From: DASTFP01 sp963816855
GTDB taxonomy: Bacteria; Verrucomicrobiota; Verrucomicrobiia; Chthoniobacterales; Terrimicrobiaceae
Length of the DNA stretch: 64,000 nucleotides
Reading direction: 5' to 3'
Assembly (NCBI GenBank): GCA_963816855.1
Contig: CAWFMA010000018.1
Span: forward strand, 1-64,000
A program made the translations under genes and the position numbers. The stretch's first letter is position 1; each line of letters starts with the position of its first letter. The notes beneath the pieces are model-generated. The model saw nothing but the letters and a program-made list of their open reading frames with translations, searched no databases and was not told the origin of the DNA. Below, piece by piece: positions 1 to 8,930 of this stretch.

Positions 1-247
1 CCTACAGAGGCAGCCCCTCCTTGCCAACCTGCCAATGCAATCAGTCTGAAGACGTTCGAACTCGGAATACCGAGCTCGTTCGCAATTGCGCGTCCACTGC
101 GTCCTTGAGTCTTAAGCCGCGCCACACTATCGAGGTGCGCGTCGATGGCATAGGCCGACCAGAGCTGACGCCACGAGCTTTCGAACGGGCAATACCGGCG
201 TTAACGTGCTCACGGATGTTTGGACGGAAACCGGCCTCGGTCGGCAC
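1..247 (-). pseudogene. Serine recombinase (resolvase) C-terminal fragment, frameshifted
   Basis: Read leftward, this stretch shows the end of a resolvase catalytic domain (REHVNAGIARSKARG) followed by GRP, the usual linker to the DNA-binding domain. Near position 150 the frame slips by one base. In the next frame the helix-turn-helix tail appears (KTQGRSGRAIANELGIPSS, then NVFRL) and runs to the left edge. The N-terminal catalytic serine region is missing on the right, so the gene is truncated as well as frameshifted. It lies on the same strand as a second broken recombinase 300 bases away. Function in an intact relative would be site-specific DNA inversion or resolution; this copy is very unlikely to work. 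Confidence 0.6.
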
Positions 248-543
248 TATGGCTAGGCCGTCTTTCGACCTACATTTGAGGTTAGCGAGGGCCCGATGGC
301 AAGGGGGCGACCCCTCTCTGCGCTCGAAAATTTGCGGTGGCGCTATGTGGGACCGGGCTCATACTGCCGAAGGGCAACGGGTAAGGGTAGCCTCGTAAAG
401 AGGCAGCGCCCTCTCCTTGCAAACATCTACTCCACAGGGAACACGGTGCGAGTTCAAGGCCTCCCAGTTGCCCTTCAAGGCCGTCTCAGAGCCCGTGTAG
501 GCCTTTTTCTTGATTTCGAGAGTAAAGGAACCGCGGAGATCAA

Positions 544-914
544 TCATGCGGCGAACCTGAACTCTCTGATGACCTGAAAGACGCTGCCAACCGGAAGACA
601 AAGTTCTGCCGCGATCGCACGTCCGGGTGGCCCATTGCCCGCAGACGGGTGATATTGTCACGGTGCGCAGCTAATGTCGCGGGACGGCCAAGTGTGTTAC
701 CCCTTTCTTCTTCGCCACGGCCAGTCCGGCGTTTCACACGCTCGCGAATGATCTCCCGCTCGAACTCTGCCACCGCGCACAGAATGTGAAGCTGCAACTT
801 GCCAGCCGGATTCCCTTCCGAAGTGTCGATACCCTGCGCGGGTACGACGAGCGCCACCTTGTGCGTATTGAATTCATCGATCAATTGCGCAAGTGCGAAA
901 GACTGCGCCCGAGT
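544..914 (-). pseudogene. Serine recombinase (resolvase) fragment, frameshifted
   Basis: The frame reading leftward from about 914 holds the second half of a resolvase catalytic domain: QGIDTSEGNPAGKLQ, then AVAEFEREIIRERV, then LGRPATL. The first roughly 60-70 residues with the catalytic serine are absent; a TAG codon at 915-917 closes the frame upstream. Near 621-626 a single base appears to be missing. Moving to the adjacent frame restores a recombinase helix-turn-helix (RAIAAELCLPVGSVFQ) ending at TGA, 544-546. Truncation plus frameshift make it a remnant. It matches the family of the fragment at the left edge but is a separate copy, since both keep the same C-terminal region. Confidence 0.65.
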
Positions 915-918
915 CTAT

Positions 919-1068
919 TTAGTTTGAAAGGCTTCCCGCCTCGAACTGCGGCCACAAGCCGGTCACCTCGGCAAATCCGATGCTCTCGCCGTCGCCCAAC
1001 AACTCAATCGCGACTCTAGCGCCCAAAGGCGACCCGTCTGTCTCCAAGAACTTGATACGGTATGTCAT
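919..1068 (-). CDS. Small hypothetical protein (49 aa)
   Basis: A complete 49-codon frame starts with ATG at 1068 (MTYRIKFLETDGS) and ends with TAA at 919-921, directly upstream of the broken recombinase on the same strand. It has balanced composition with acidic and hydrophobic residues and no membrane segment or signal peptide. I do not recognise the family. Its position between recombinase and helicase remnants suggests cargo of a decayed mobile element, but that is inference; it could be a chance ORF. Confidence 0.35.
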   Translation of the reverse strand: MTYRIKFLETDGSPLGARVAIELLGDGESIGFAEVTGLWPQFEAGSLSN

Positions 1069-1084
1069 GGCAATCCTTTCTCGC

Positions 1085-1591
1085 TCAAGGCCGAATCCCT
1101 AGCCCTTCGCCCTTCGGCAGTATGGCCCCCCTATGTATTGGAGGGTTCGTCCCATCGGGCCCGGCACCGGTTCGCCAGTCTGAGACCAGCTCCGGTTTTG
1201 CGACCTTGGGATAGTCGGGTCCAGAGCATGCCTCTGCCCTGACTGCCTGCTGCCGCGGGTTCTGACCGAGGTTCTCCACGTAATCGGCAAAAGCGGCCAG
1301 ATAGGTGACGCCAGCACTCTTTGCTGCGGCTGGATCTCCGACGACGATCAATGCGGCCCTGGCCCGGGTGATCGCCACGTTGAACAGGTTGTCCGTCTTC
1401 TTGAGAAAGCTGACTGCGCCATCGGCGATGCCCTCTGAAACCACCGGCGAGAAAATCATCGCGTCTCGCTCGTCCCCTTGGAACTTGTGAACGGTGTCGA
1501 TCAGAAGTTCCAACCTGTTCAGCAGGAAGTTGGCATGGGGATGCGCGTTGACCAGGTCGCGGATCCAGTTGTTCATGCCTTCGCAAGGTTG
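1085..1591 (-). pseudogene. C-terminal stump of an SF1 DNA/RNA helicase (DNA2/NAM7/UPF1-like)
   Basis: The reading frame has the last two helicase motifs of superfamily 1B proteins: motif V as DTVHKFQGDERDAMIFSPV and motif VI as NVAITRARAALIVVGD. The Walker A and B motifs and all of the first RecA-like domain are missing; upstream sequence on the same strand changes frame and character near 1592. The tail after motif VI (about 90 residues) looks intact and ends in a stop at 1085. A full family member would be several hundred residues longer, so this is a truncated gene. It may be translated from ATG at 1576, but without an ATP site it cannot be an active helicase. Confidence 0.65.
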
Positions 1592-1607
1592 ACTCCCCTA
1601 CCCCATT

Positions 1608-1826
1608 TTACTCTCTAAACCGCATGAATAAAGGCTCTGCGGGCTTTTGTCTCCAATCGGCAATCTTGTACCGAGACCCACGAAAACGAACCGAAATGCC
1701 TACAAATTGGGCACCAATTGGCACCAGATTTCCCATTGACGGCGCATCGGGTTCCTGCTTTTCTCGCCTCGTTCGCTGCTGCTGGAGCAGCTCGGCCGCA
1801 AACTTCTTTCTCGATTCTTGGGCCAC
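1608..1826 (-). CDS. Unrecognised small ORF (72 aa)
   Basis: A 72-codon frame begins MAQESRKKFAAELLQQQ, a charged helix-like start, and ends FMRFRE 30 bases upstream of the helicase stump on the same strand. It could be a fragment of the same decayed region or chance. Part of its DNA (a ttctcgcctcgttc motif) occurs twice, about 125 bases apart (near 1761 and 1887). No family recognised. Confidence 0.2.
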   Translation of the reverse strand: MAQESRKKFAAELLQQQRTRREKQEPDAPSMGNLVPIGAQFVGISVRFRGSRYKIADWRQKPAEPLFMRFRE

Positions 1827-2172
1827 TCGACCGCAAAAATGACGCGTTGGTCACTTCCATTTTGACGCCCCGCGCATTTTCCTGATTTTCTCGCCTCGTT
1901 CACTGCTCGCACGGTGGACCGCTGACTTCAAACGGGATGGCACCCCGAAGCGTATAATGAAGAAAACAGTCCCATCTTCTCACAATAGACCACCCAGGTG
2001 CTGCTGGGAGTCAACAAGCTGCGAGGCTTTGCGGGGAGGTGGGACTTTTTTGTCTAACCGTGAACCCATCAACGAACGGCCCATCGGTCGTTTTCACGTG
2101 GAATCAACGACTTAGCGCGTTTCTCAAAGGAGCGCAAGCTTGCTTCGAGGCTCGATCAGAGAAGGAGGCGGT
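1827..2172. other. Gene-poor stretch
   Basis: No convincing coding frame, RNA gene or element was seen here. It holds the second copy of a short direct repeat (ttctcgcctcgttc) and, at its right end, the ribosome binding site of the next small gene. Confidence 0.4.
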
Positions 2173-2418
2173 ATGAAATTGAAGCCATCTTGGCAGGTTG
2201 GAAGGTCGGTTCGTTCATGGGTCAAGAAGAATGGTGAATGCGTCTTTTGGGCGCGAGGCTTCAAAAGCCGAGAATGCGCGGAAGAATACCAAGCCGATTT
2301 CATTGAGACGCTCCTCGATCCGAAAGAGGTAATGGGTTTCGTGATTCAGCGCGCTTCGGGCCGCGGAAGCACATGGCAATTGATTCTATGGAACACGAAG
2401 GCACCGCTGCCGATATGA
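2173..2418 (+). CDS. Hypothetical protein (81 aa)
   Basis: The start is set by a strong Shine-Dalgarno sequence (aaggagg, 2162-2168) five bases before ATG 2173, unusual for this window. The product is a small soluble-looking protein rich in Trp, Lys and Arg (starts MKLKPSWQVGRSVRSW). No signal peptide or membrane segment. The stop codon overlaps the start of the next small ORF as ATGA (2415-2418), which suggests translational coupling. No family recognised; the surroundings (recombinase and helicase remnants) fit mobile-element cargo. Confidence 0.5.
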   Translation: MKLKPSWQVGRSVRSWVKKNGECVFWARGFKSRECAEEYQADFIETLLDPKEVMGFVIQRASGRGSTWQLILWNTKAPLPI

Positions 2419-2564
2419 ACCGCATACCGAAAGCAGGTTGGCGTCTTGCCGCCAGGAACGGGACGAGCGCCCGAGACTACCTCATTACGCTTCTCGGAAA
2501 CGGTATGTCTCGAGGTGAGGAAATTGGCGAAATGGTCCGCTCGCTCAAGGAGGGCACGTTATGA
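2415..2564 (+). CDS. Hypothetical protein (49 aa), coupled to upstream gene
   Basis: This 49-codon frame starts at the ATGA overlap with the preceding 81-aa gene. The product begins MNRIPKAGWRLAARNG and has an amphipathic C-terminal half (RGEEIGEMVRSLKEG). No family recognised. The overlap is the main reason to consider it real; it could also be translated from ATG 2373 as a 63-aa form. Confidence 0.4.
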   Translation: MNRIPKAGWRLAARNGTSARDYLITLLGNGMSRGEEIGEMVRSLKEGTL

Positions 2565-2794
2565 TTCGCAAAACCAGTCTCGCTCGTCGGCTCCACTAAG
2601 GTCTTTGTCCCTGTTGCGCGTCTTCCAGCCCTGATGTGCCGCAGCTCCGAACGCCGAGGCTCGAATTTCCCTTCAAACCTGGCTTGTTCGGACGCCCGAC
2701 GCGACACGGGCAACTAAACACGTTAAACATGCTAGTGGAACTCTCAATGGAAATCGCCGAAATGTGTCTCAGCGTTTTTTTTCAAATCTAGGAT

Positions 2795-3742
2795 ATGACG
2801 GCTTGCAACTCCATAAAGTGCTTTGGGTGGGGAATTGCATCAGCGCTCGTGTTCTCGACGGTGGGCGCGCGAGAAACGTTGCCCGCCTCTTCACCGGACA
2901 GGAGCGTGCTGAAACTTGACGGCGCCATCATCGACGTCACTTTCGACTCAGCGCCCACTGCAGCGTTGCGCCAGCTTCTCGTTGCGTGGATCACCAAAGC
3001 CGCGAAGGCAGTGGATATCTACTACGCGCGATACCCTGTTTCACGCGTCGAAGTTCATATCAAGCTGTACGAAGGTCACGGCGCTCGCTCCGGACACGCC
3101 TCCGGCTGGAACGGCCCGGAAATCAGTATCTCTGTTGGGAGATACACGACCGCGGCAGACCTTGCCGATCCCAGCGAGGAATGGCTGATGACACATGAAA
3201 TGGTACATCTGGCTTTTCCCTCCGTGGCGGAGCAACATCATTGGATTGAGGAGGGACTGGCCACCTATGTGGAACCTGTCGCACGGGTTCGCGCGGGGGA
3301 ACTTACCGCGCCGAGAATCTGGGGCGACATGCTGGACGGCATGCCACAGGGCTTGCCACAGGCAGGGGACCGCGGACTAGATCACACGGCTACTTGGGGG
3401 CGGACATATTGGGGCGGTGCTCTTTTCTGTTTGCTCGCGGACATTGAAATTCGCGAACGCACGAACAACAGAAAGGGCCTGGAGGACGCGCTGCGCGGCA
3501 TCCTCGATGCGGGCGGCTCAATTGAAACCGAAGGTGAATTGACGCAAATTTTGGACACGGCGGATGCGGCAATCGGGGTTTCCGTGATGCATCCCCTTTA
3601 TGATCGCATGAAGGCAACCCCAGTTCCCGTGGACCTGGCTAATCTCTGGCGACAGCTTGGTGTCGAAAAGCACGGCGACGAAATTCTTCTTCGCGATGAC
3701 GCTCCGTGGGCGGCTATTCGAAAATCAATCACTCAGCGATGA
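2795..3742 (+). CDS. Secreted gluzincin-type metalloprotease
   Basis: This 315-aa protein starts with a hydrophobic stretch near residues 9-25 that looks like a signal peptide. Around residues 132-155 it has the zinc signature HEMVH followed about 15 residues later by EEGLATY. This is the HExxH plus downstream Glu arrangement of gluzincin peptidases, with the conserved glycine and aromatic residue of that helix. The predicted role is a zinc peptidase acting outside the cytoplasm; the substrate is unknown. It stands alone between decayed mobile DNA and an IS110 remnant, so no operon context helps. The frame is complete with no disruption. Family-level call is firm; substrate is not inferable. 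Confidence 0.75.
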   Translation: MTACNSIKCFGWGIASALVFSTVGARETLPASSPDRSVLKLDGAIIDVTFDSAPTAALRQLLVAWITKAAKAVDIYYARYPVSRVEVHIKLYEGHGARSGHASGWNGPEISISVGRYTTAADLADPSEEWLMTHEMVHLAFPSVAEQHHWIEEGLATYVEPVARVRAGELTAPRIWGDMLDGMPQGLPQAGDRGLDHTATWGRTYWGGALFCLLADIEIRERTNNRKGLEDALRGILDAGGSIETEGELTQILDTADAAIGVSVMHPLYDRMKATPVPVDLANLWRQLGVEKHGDEILLRDDAPWAAIRKSITQR

Positions 3743-3775
3743 AAGTGAAATCTCGCTGTTCCCCTCAAAGCGGAG

Positions 3776-4701
3776 TCAGCATAGAGGACATCGAGACTTA
3801 ACTCCTAAAACTAAAGCGGTGGAAGCCATCGGAGTGACATTGAAGCCGAGTTCGTCTGCCCTGCGCTGAAGGTTGGAGAGTGCGTTCTTTGAAGAGTTTT
3901 TCATGGGCTTGCAATCCGTTTCAACATTAACCTTGCCGAACTTGAGCATGCGATAGACCAAGCGAGCGAGTTTGTGGGGTCCGGCATTGATAGCTGTCGG
4001 CGCCCCAAGACGCGATTTAATGCGTCGGATGAAAGCGCCGATGGCAGTCTTACTTTGCACGGCGCTTTGGGCGGCCAGGGTGCAGGGCAGCGGCACCGCG
4101 ATTTGCGTTCTTTCGCGGGTTTGCTCGAACGGATCTTGCCTCCGCTAATCCGATTATTGGGAGCGACATTGAGCCACGCGCAAAAAGTGCTTTTCGCTGG
4201 GTCAGCGGCTCATATCCAGACCGATTTCGGAGAGGACTCGCTCCACGGCCAGCAAGTGGAGCCCAGGTAATTTGGTCAGGTCCGCTCCTGTCATTTTGCT
4301 CAAGGTGATGACGCTGGAGTGTCTGCTGGCGCTTCTCAGTAGAGCGCAGTGGACTCAAGTCGGGTGCCGGCACGCTCACTTTGGCTTCAAAAACCGCAAA
4401 GGCCTCTTCGGCGCGCCGGTCATACTCCATGATTTTGAACTGATAGCTGTCGTAAAGTTCCAGTGCGGTCTGCAGGGCAAAGAGATGCTCCTTGGTATAA
4501 TCGCCCTCCGAGGCTTTGGCAATCTCTTGGGTGCTGCTCTTGATTTGGGGATGCTTCATCTGAGCAATTGAGGCACTCGCGTTCGCCGGCAACGATAGCG
4601 CGTAAAATGCTCATGCCGGTCACCCCCGTAATGTCGCTGATGAGCAAAGTTGGTCGCTCGCCAGCGCCTGCCATACGAACCCAGATATGAACGGATTCCA
4701 A
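3776..4701 (-). pseudogene. IS110-family transposase remnant, several frameshifts
   Basis: Read leftward across three frames, the stretch gives the middle and end of an IS110/IS116-type transposase in the right order. First comes LLISDITGVTGMSILRAIVA, then HPQIKSSTQEIAKASEGDY with EHLFALQTALELYDSYQ. Next comes the transposase_20 part (TKLPGLHLLAVERVLSEIGL, interrupted by a stop after DMSR), and last AIGAFIRRIKSRLGA with HKLARLVYRMLKFG. The N-terminal DEDD catalytic domain is not found upstream, where the importer operon begins. At least two frameshifts and one in-frame stop are needed. IS110 elements lack terminal inverted repeats, so the ends cannot be set from the sequence. Confidence 0.8.
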
Positions 4702-4960
4702 CGATAGAACTTGAAGCTGCGCGCTGGATCTTTAAGGTTATACGGACGGTTGCGCCTAGCGTGCATACCGAACCGCAAATCAACCCTCACCCCCCCTTGA
4801 AATCTCTGCTGCGACATTGTTTGAAGCAGTGCATTTCTTCCCTTCGACTATGAATCTCATGTGTTTCCAAAAGCGTTCGACCCCACTCTTCCGACGGCTG
4901 GAAAGGGTCCAGTTCACGCGCCTCAAGTCAGGGCCGCGTTGTGCGAATGGAGAAGGGTCA

Positions 4961-5920
4961 TTGACTCAAGCGATATCAAAAAGTTTCCACCAGCGTTGTG
5001 TCGCCGCGTTGCTTGTCGGCGTTCTTTCTATTCCGGGCATCCAATCCAGTTATGCAGCGGATGCGAAAAAGCCGGTCATCGGCCTCGTCATGAAGTCTCT
5101 TGCAAATGAATTTTTCAAAGACATGCAGGAGGGAGCGATAAAGCATGTCGCGCAACGAGGAGACCTGACCCTTCTTCCTGTCGGAATGCACTCTGAGACC
5201 GATATCGATACTCAGGTCAATGCCGTCGAAACCTTCATCACTAAAAAAGTCGATGCGATCGTTATCGCGCCCGCCGATTCGCGTGCGTTGGTTGCTCCGC
5301 TCGCACGGGCCATCAAGGCGGGGATTGTTGTCGTCAATATTGATGTCGCACTTGACGAAAAAGCAAAGAAACAAGCTGGCATTTCACTCGCATTTGTCGG
5401 CCCCGATAACCGCGCAGGAGCCAAGCTGGCTGGTGACGAACTGGCCAGGGCCCTGGGCAAAGGCGGCAAAGTCGTGATTATCGAAGGCAATCCGGGAGCA
5501 GATAACGCCCAGCAGCGGAAGATCGGATTTGACGATGCAGTCAAGGCCGGGAAACTCGAACTTATTGATTCTCGAACGGCACACTGGGAGACAGAAGAAG
5601 CGAATTCAGTCTTCTCGAACATGCTGACGGCGCATCCCGATATTCAAGGCGTCATGGCCGCGAATGACTCGATGGCGCTGGGGGTCATCAAGGCCATCGA
5701 CGCCTCAGGAAAATCCGGAAAGATCAAGGTCGTCGGATTCGATAATATTCCGGCTGTGCAACCGTTGTTGAAGGAGAAAAAGCTCCTCGCCACGGTCGAT
5801 CAATTCGGCAGTCAAATGGCCGCGAATGGAATTGACTATGCGATGAAGGCCCTCGCGGGTGAAAAGCTGCATGGCTGGATCAAAACACCGATCGAACTGG
5901 TAGTAGCTCCAGGATCTTAG
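4961..5920 (+). CDS. rbsB: Ribose-type sugar ABC transporter, periplasmic binding protein
   Basis: This is a periplasmic binding protein of the RbsB/LacI fold. I place the start at TTG 4961, preceded by ggagaaggg (4949-4957); the product then has a signal peptide (hydrophobic core AALLVGVLS, cleavage near SYAADAKK) and 319 residues. The open frame extends upstream to 4817 without signal-peptide character. The mature part begins PVIGLVMKSLANEFF and has the type I binding-protein pattern: DAIVIAPADS, then GVMAANDSMALGVI, then VVGFDNIP. It leads an operon with the ATPase and permease. The sugar is not certain; ribose, xylose-like pentoses or another monosaccharide are all possible, and no kinase gene is nearby. 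Confidence 0.85.
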   Translation: MTQAISKSFHQRCVAALLVGVLSIPGIQSSYAADAKKPVIGLVMKSLANEFFKDMQEGAIKHVAQRGDLTLLPVGMHSETDIDTQVNAVETFITKKVDAIVIAPADSRALVAPLARAIKAGIVVVNIDVALDEKAKKQAGISLAFVGPDNRAGAKLAGDELARALGKGGKVVIIEGNPGADNAQQRKIGFDDAVKAGKLELIDSRTAHWETEEANSVFSNMLTAHPDIQGVMAANDSMALGVIKAIDASGKSGKIKVVGFDNIPAVQPLLKEKKLLATVDQFGSQMAANGIDYAMKALAGEKLHGWIKTPIELVVAPGS

Positions 5921-5953
5921 GGAAAGACGGCAGTTTGCTAGCCGACAGCCCGA

Positions 5954-7507
5954 ATGGAATCCATTCTTGAGCTGCGCGGAATTGTGAAGCGCTTCCCGGG
6001 CGTGACGGCGCTCGACAGCGTGGATCTCTCGATATTCGAGGGCGAGATTCACGCGCTCGTAGGGCAGAACGGGGCCGGCAAATCCGCGCTTATTAAAGTA
6101 TTATCCGGTGCCCATCCAGCCGATGAAGGTGAGATGCGCTTCCAGGGAGTTCCGTTCCACCCTCGAACCCCGCTCGATGCGCTTCGGGTGGGGATTCGAG
6201 TGGTACACCAGGAATTTAACCAACTTCCCTACCTTTCGGTCGCAGAAAACCTTTTGTTCGAGAAACTTCCGCGTCGCTTCGGAGTTCTGCTCGACCGGGC
6301 AACACTCGAGCGGCGCGCTTCTGAACTCTTGAACAAGGTAGGTCTCGATATTGACCCGGGAACGCGCGTGGAACGCCTTGGAATCGCGCAACGGCAACTG
6401 CTGGAGATCGCAAAGGCGCTTTCGTCTACCGGCAGATTGCTGGTCCTGGACGAACCGACGGCGTCACTCACGCCGCGTGAAGTGGCACGGCTGTTTGAAA
6501 TCGTCCGCGCAACGCGAGCGTCTGGAATAGCGGTGATCTTTGTCTCACATCATCTCCAGGAGATTTTTGATTTGTGCGATCGGGTGACTGTTCTCCGAAA
6601 CGGGCGCCGGATTGACACCCGTTCGGTCGCGACGACTAATGCTGCGGAGCTTGTTCGGTTGATGGTGGGGCAACGGTTGGAGACAACAACTCGAGAGATT
6701 GAAGCGGCTTCGGACACCTCAAGCAGCGGATCTTCGGGTTCGCGCCCTCCGGCGTTGCGAATCGAAAAGCTTCGGGTCCGTAATAGCACGCGGGATGTTT
6801 CGTTCGCGCTCAATTGTGGAGAAATCGTTGGAATCGCTGGGTTAGTTGGTTCTGGTCGCACCGAGATCCTGCGAGCAGTATTTGGCGCCGACAGAAGAGA
6901 TGGAGGAGAGATTTATCTAAGCGGGCATCCGGTCGAATTCCGGACTCCGATGGATGCGGTCCGGAATGGAGTCTGCCTGCTGACTGAAAACAGAAAGGAT
7001 GAAGGTCTTGTTCTTGCGATGCCAGTGCGCGTTAATATCACCCTGACCGACCTCGCGCGCGTCTCCAGAGCGGGATTATTACGCCGGCAGTTGGAGCGAG
7101 CAACGGCCGACCGCTGGACTCGCGAACTCGACATTCGACTTCGGTCCACAGAGCAGACAGCCCGCGAACTTTCGGGCGGCAATCAACAGAAGGTCATCAT
7201 CGCGAAGTGGCTTTTCCGCAACGCTTCCATCCTTATGCTCGACGAGCCGACTCGCGGCATTGACGTTGGCGCAAAAGCAGAAGTCTATACGTTGCTGCGC
7301 CGGCTTTCCGCCGAGGGCAAGGCGTTACTTGTTGTCTCATCCGAACTGCCTGAACTGATGATGCTCTGCGGCAGAATACTTGTGTTGTCACGAGGACGTG
7401 TTGTTGGGGAGGTTTCGCGGCACGATTTTGACGAGGAACGCATTCTTTCGCTTGCCTACAGCGAATATCTGGTTGGAAATCGTCACAAGCAGACTTCCAT
7501 CAACTAA
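5954..7507 (+). CDS. rbsA: Sugar ABC transporter ATPase with two nucleotide-binding domains (RbsA-like)
   Basis: The 517-aa protein has two ABC cassettes, as in RbsA/XylG/MglA. The first shows Walker A GQNGAGKS near residue 38 and Walker B LLVLDEPTAS near residue 163. Its signature region is replaced by RLGIAQRQLLEIAKAL, as in family members with a degenerate first signature. The second cassette has Walker-A-like GLVGSGRTE, signature LSGGNQQK and Walker B ILMLDEPTRGIDVGAK. It would energise import of the sugar captured by the binding protein. It starts 33 bases after rbsB and ends 7 bases before rbsC, so the three form one operon. Confidence 0.9.
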   Translation: MESILELRGIVKRFPGVTALDSVDLSIFEGEIHALVGQNGAGKSALIKVLSGAHPADEGEMRFQGVPFHPRTPLDALRVGIRVVHQEFNQLPYLSVAENLLFEKLPRRFGVLLDRATLERRASELLNKVGLDIDPGTRVERLGIAQRQLLEIAKALSSTGRLLVLDEPTASLTPREVARLFEIVRATRASGIAVIFVSHHLQEIFDLCDRVTVLRNGRRIDTRSVATTNAAELVRLMVGQRLETTTREIEAASDTSSSGSSGSRPPALRIEKLRVRNSTRDVSFALNCGEIVGIAGLVGSGRTEILRAVFGADRRDGGEIYLSGHPVEFRTPMDAVRNGVCLLTENRKDEGLVLAMPVRVNITLTDLARVSRAGLLRRQLERATADRWTRELDIRLRSTEQTARELSGGNQQKVIIAKWLFRNASILMLDEPTRGIDVGAKAEVYTLLRRLSAEGKALLVVSSELPELMMLCGRILVLSRGRVVGEVSRHDFDEERILSLAYSEYLVGNRHKQTSIN

Positions 7508-7514
7508 CGTTTTC

Positions 7515-8534
7515 ATGCCCGAAGCTAATCGTGGAATTGCTGACGAAGCGAGTTCTTCGAAACGCTCGAAGAGGGCATTTGCTCAACGCATCCTGCAGGA
7601 CGCCGGAATCGGCGTCGCAGTTCTCTTAATTGTCGCCGTCTTCTCCGTGACGGCCCCACATTTTACCGACGAATCAAACATTACCAACATACTTACTCAA
7701 ATAACAATTAACCTCATCATGGCGACCGGCATGACTTTCGTCATTCTCATCGGCGGCATTGATCTGTCCGTGGGATCCGTGATGGCGCTGTGTGCGATGG
7801 TCGCTGGCCTGGCGCTGAAAATCGAATGGTTACCAATCCCTGTCGCGATCGCGGCGGCAGCAGCCGCGAGCGTTATTGTTGGCATGGTCTGCGGCCTGGT
7901 GAACGGGTTTGTCTCGAGCTTCTGGAATGTTCCCTCCTTCATTGTAACGCTTGGGATGCTGAACATCGCGCGCGGGGCTGCACTGCAGGTCACCGATGCA
8001 CGCACGCTGTTCGAATTTCCCAACGTGTTCAACGAATTCGGTACCGCAACGGTGCTTGGTGTGCCCGCGATTTTCATCGTCGCGTTAGCGATGGTTTTGC
8101 TTGGTTGGGCTGTTTTGACGCAAACAGTTTTTGGACGACTCATCTATGCCGTCGGCAATAATGACGAGGCAGTTCGACTCTCGGGCCATGACACATTCTG
8201 GCTAAAAGTGGCAGCATTTGTGATTTCCGGCCTGACGGTTGGAATCGGGGCAATCGTCTATATGGCGCGACTGACAATCGCAAGCCCGATTCTCGGCACG
8301 GGTTTTGAACTGAACGCGATCGCTGCTGTCATTATCGGCGGCACAAGTCTCAATGGCGGCCGGGGCTCGCTAATCGGCACATTTCTTGGTGCCTGCCTCA
8401 TCGGCGTACTCGCCGACGGCCTGATCTTAATCGGCGTAGGGGATTTTGTGCGTCAAATGATTACAGGTGGAGTGATCATCCTGGCGGTCATTCTCGATTC
8501 GTACCGCGCAAAGATCGCGGAGCAGGCACGGTAG
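7515..8534 (+). CDS. rbsC: Sugar ABC transporter permease (RbsC-like)
   Basis: The start is placed at ATG 7515, seven bases after the ATPase gene stops; the open frame begins earlier at 7380 but overlaps rbsA. The 339-aa product has eight to ten hydrophobic segments. Typical BPD_transp_2 features are visible: GMTFVILIGGIDLSVGSVMA in the first third, GNNDEAVRLSG (cytoplasmic loop) and NAIAAVIIGGTSLNGGRGS near residue 285. It forms the membrane channel for the substrate delivered by the binding protein. The last gene of the importer operon; no sugar kinase or regulator follows. Confidence 0.9.
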   Translation: MPEANRGIADEASSSKRSKRAFAQRILQDAGIGVAVLLIVAVFSVTAPHFTDESNITNILTQITINLIMATGMTFVILIGGIDLSVGSVMALCAMVAGLALKIEWLPIPVAIAAAAAASVIVGMVCGLVNGFVSSFWNVPSFIVTLGMLNIARGAALQVTDARTLFEFPNVFNEFGTATVLGVPAIFIVALAMVLLGWAVLTQTVFGRLIYAVGNNDEAVRLSGHDTFWLKVAAFVISGLTVGIGAIVYMARLTIASPILGTGFELNAIAAVIIGGTSLNGGRGSLIGTFLGACLIGVLADGLILIGVGDFVRQMITGGVIILAVILDSYRAKIAEQAR

Positions 8535-8930
8535 CAGAGGGATTTTGCCTCATTAAAATGAAACCATCAATTTTGGTAAACCGAGATGGCTTCAATTCCC
8601 GCACATCGTGCTGAAGACCAGTAGCTTTTAGTCCGCTAATGAACTTAGCAACCGCCGACGTTTTCCGCAGCCTGCCTCGGTGCGCTCAACATCGGTTCCC
8701 GATGCTTTCAAGGCAATGAACTTCCTCATCAAAGCCTATTTGAAATTTCCTCCCGTCCGATTCCACAAATGGTTTTGTTTACAGGAAGATGCTGCTGACG
8801 TTTTCTGGCCGGAAAACTACGATCCTACTGCGATGGATCTGCTACCACCGAGCATTCGTCACAATTTTTGAACTTCCCAACGACCTGCTTCTCCGTCCGG
8901 CCATTCAGAGAAGGTTGAGCAAGCTCTGGC
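8535..8930. other. Gap between convergent operons
   Basis: About 400 bases between the importer operon and the leftward ABC exporter. Short frames exist (for example 8680-8871 on the plus strand, starting MRSTSVPDAFKAMNF) but none resembles a known protein. I see no RNA gene or clear terminator. Confidence 0.4.

Noticed and set aside
3974..4571. Plus-strand frames of about 100 aa across the IS110 remnant
   Set aside because: The minus strand shows transposase motifs in order; the plus frames are shadows.
6070..6090. Walker A of RbsA reading GKSAL instead of GKSTL looked like a lost catalytic residue
   Set aside because: The essential Lys and Ser are present; the next position tolerates other residues.
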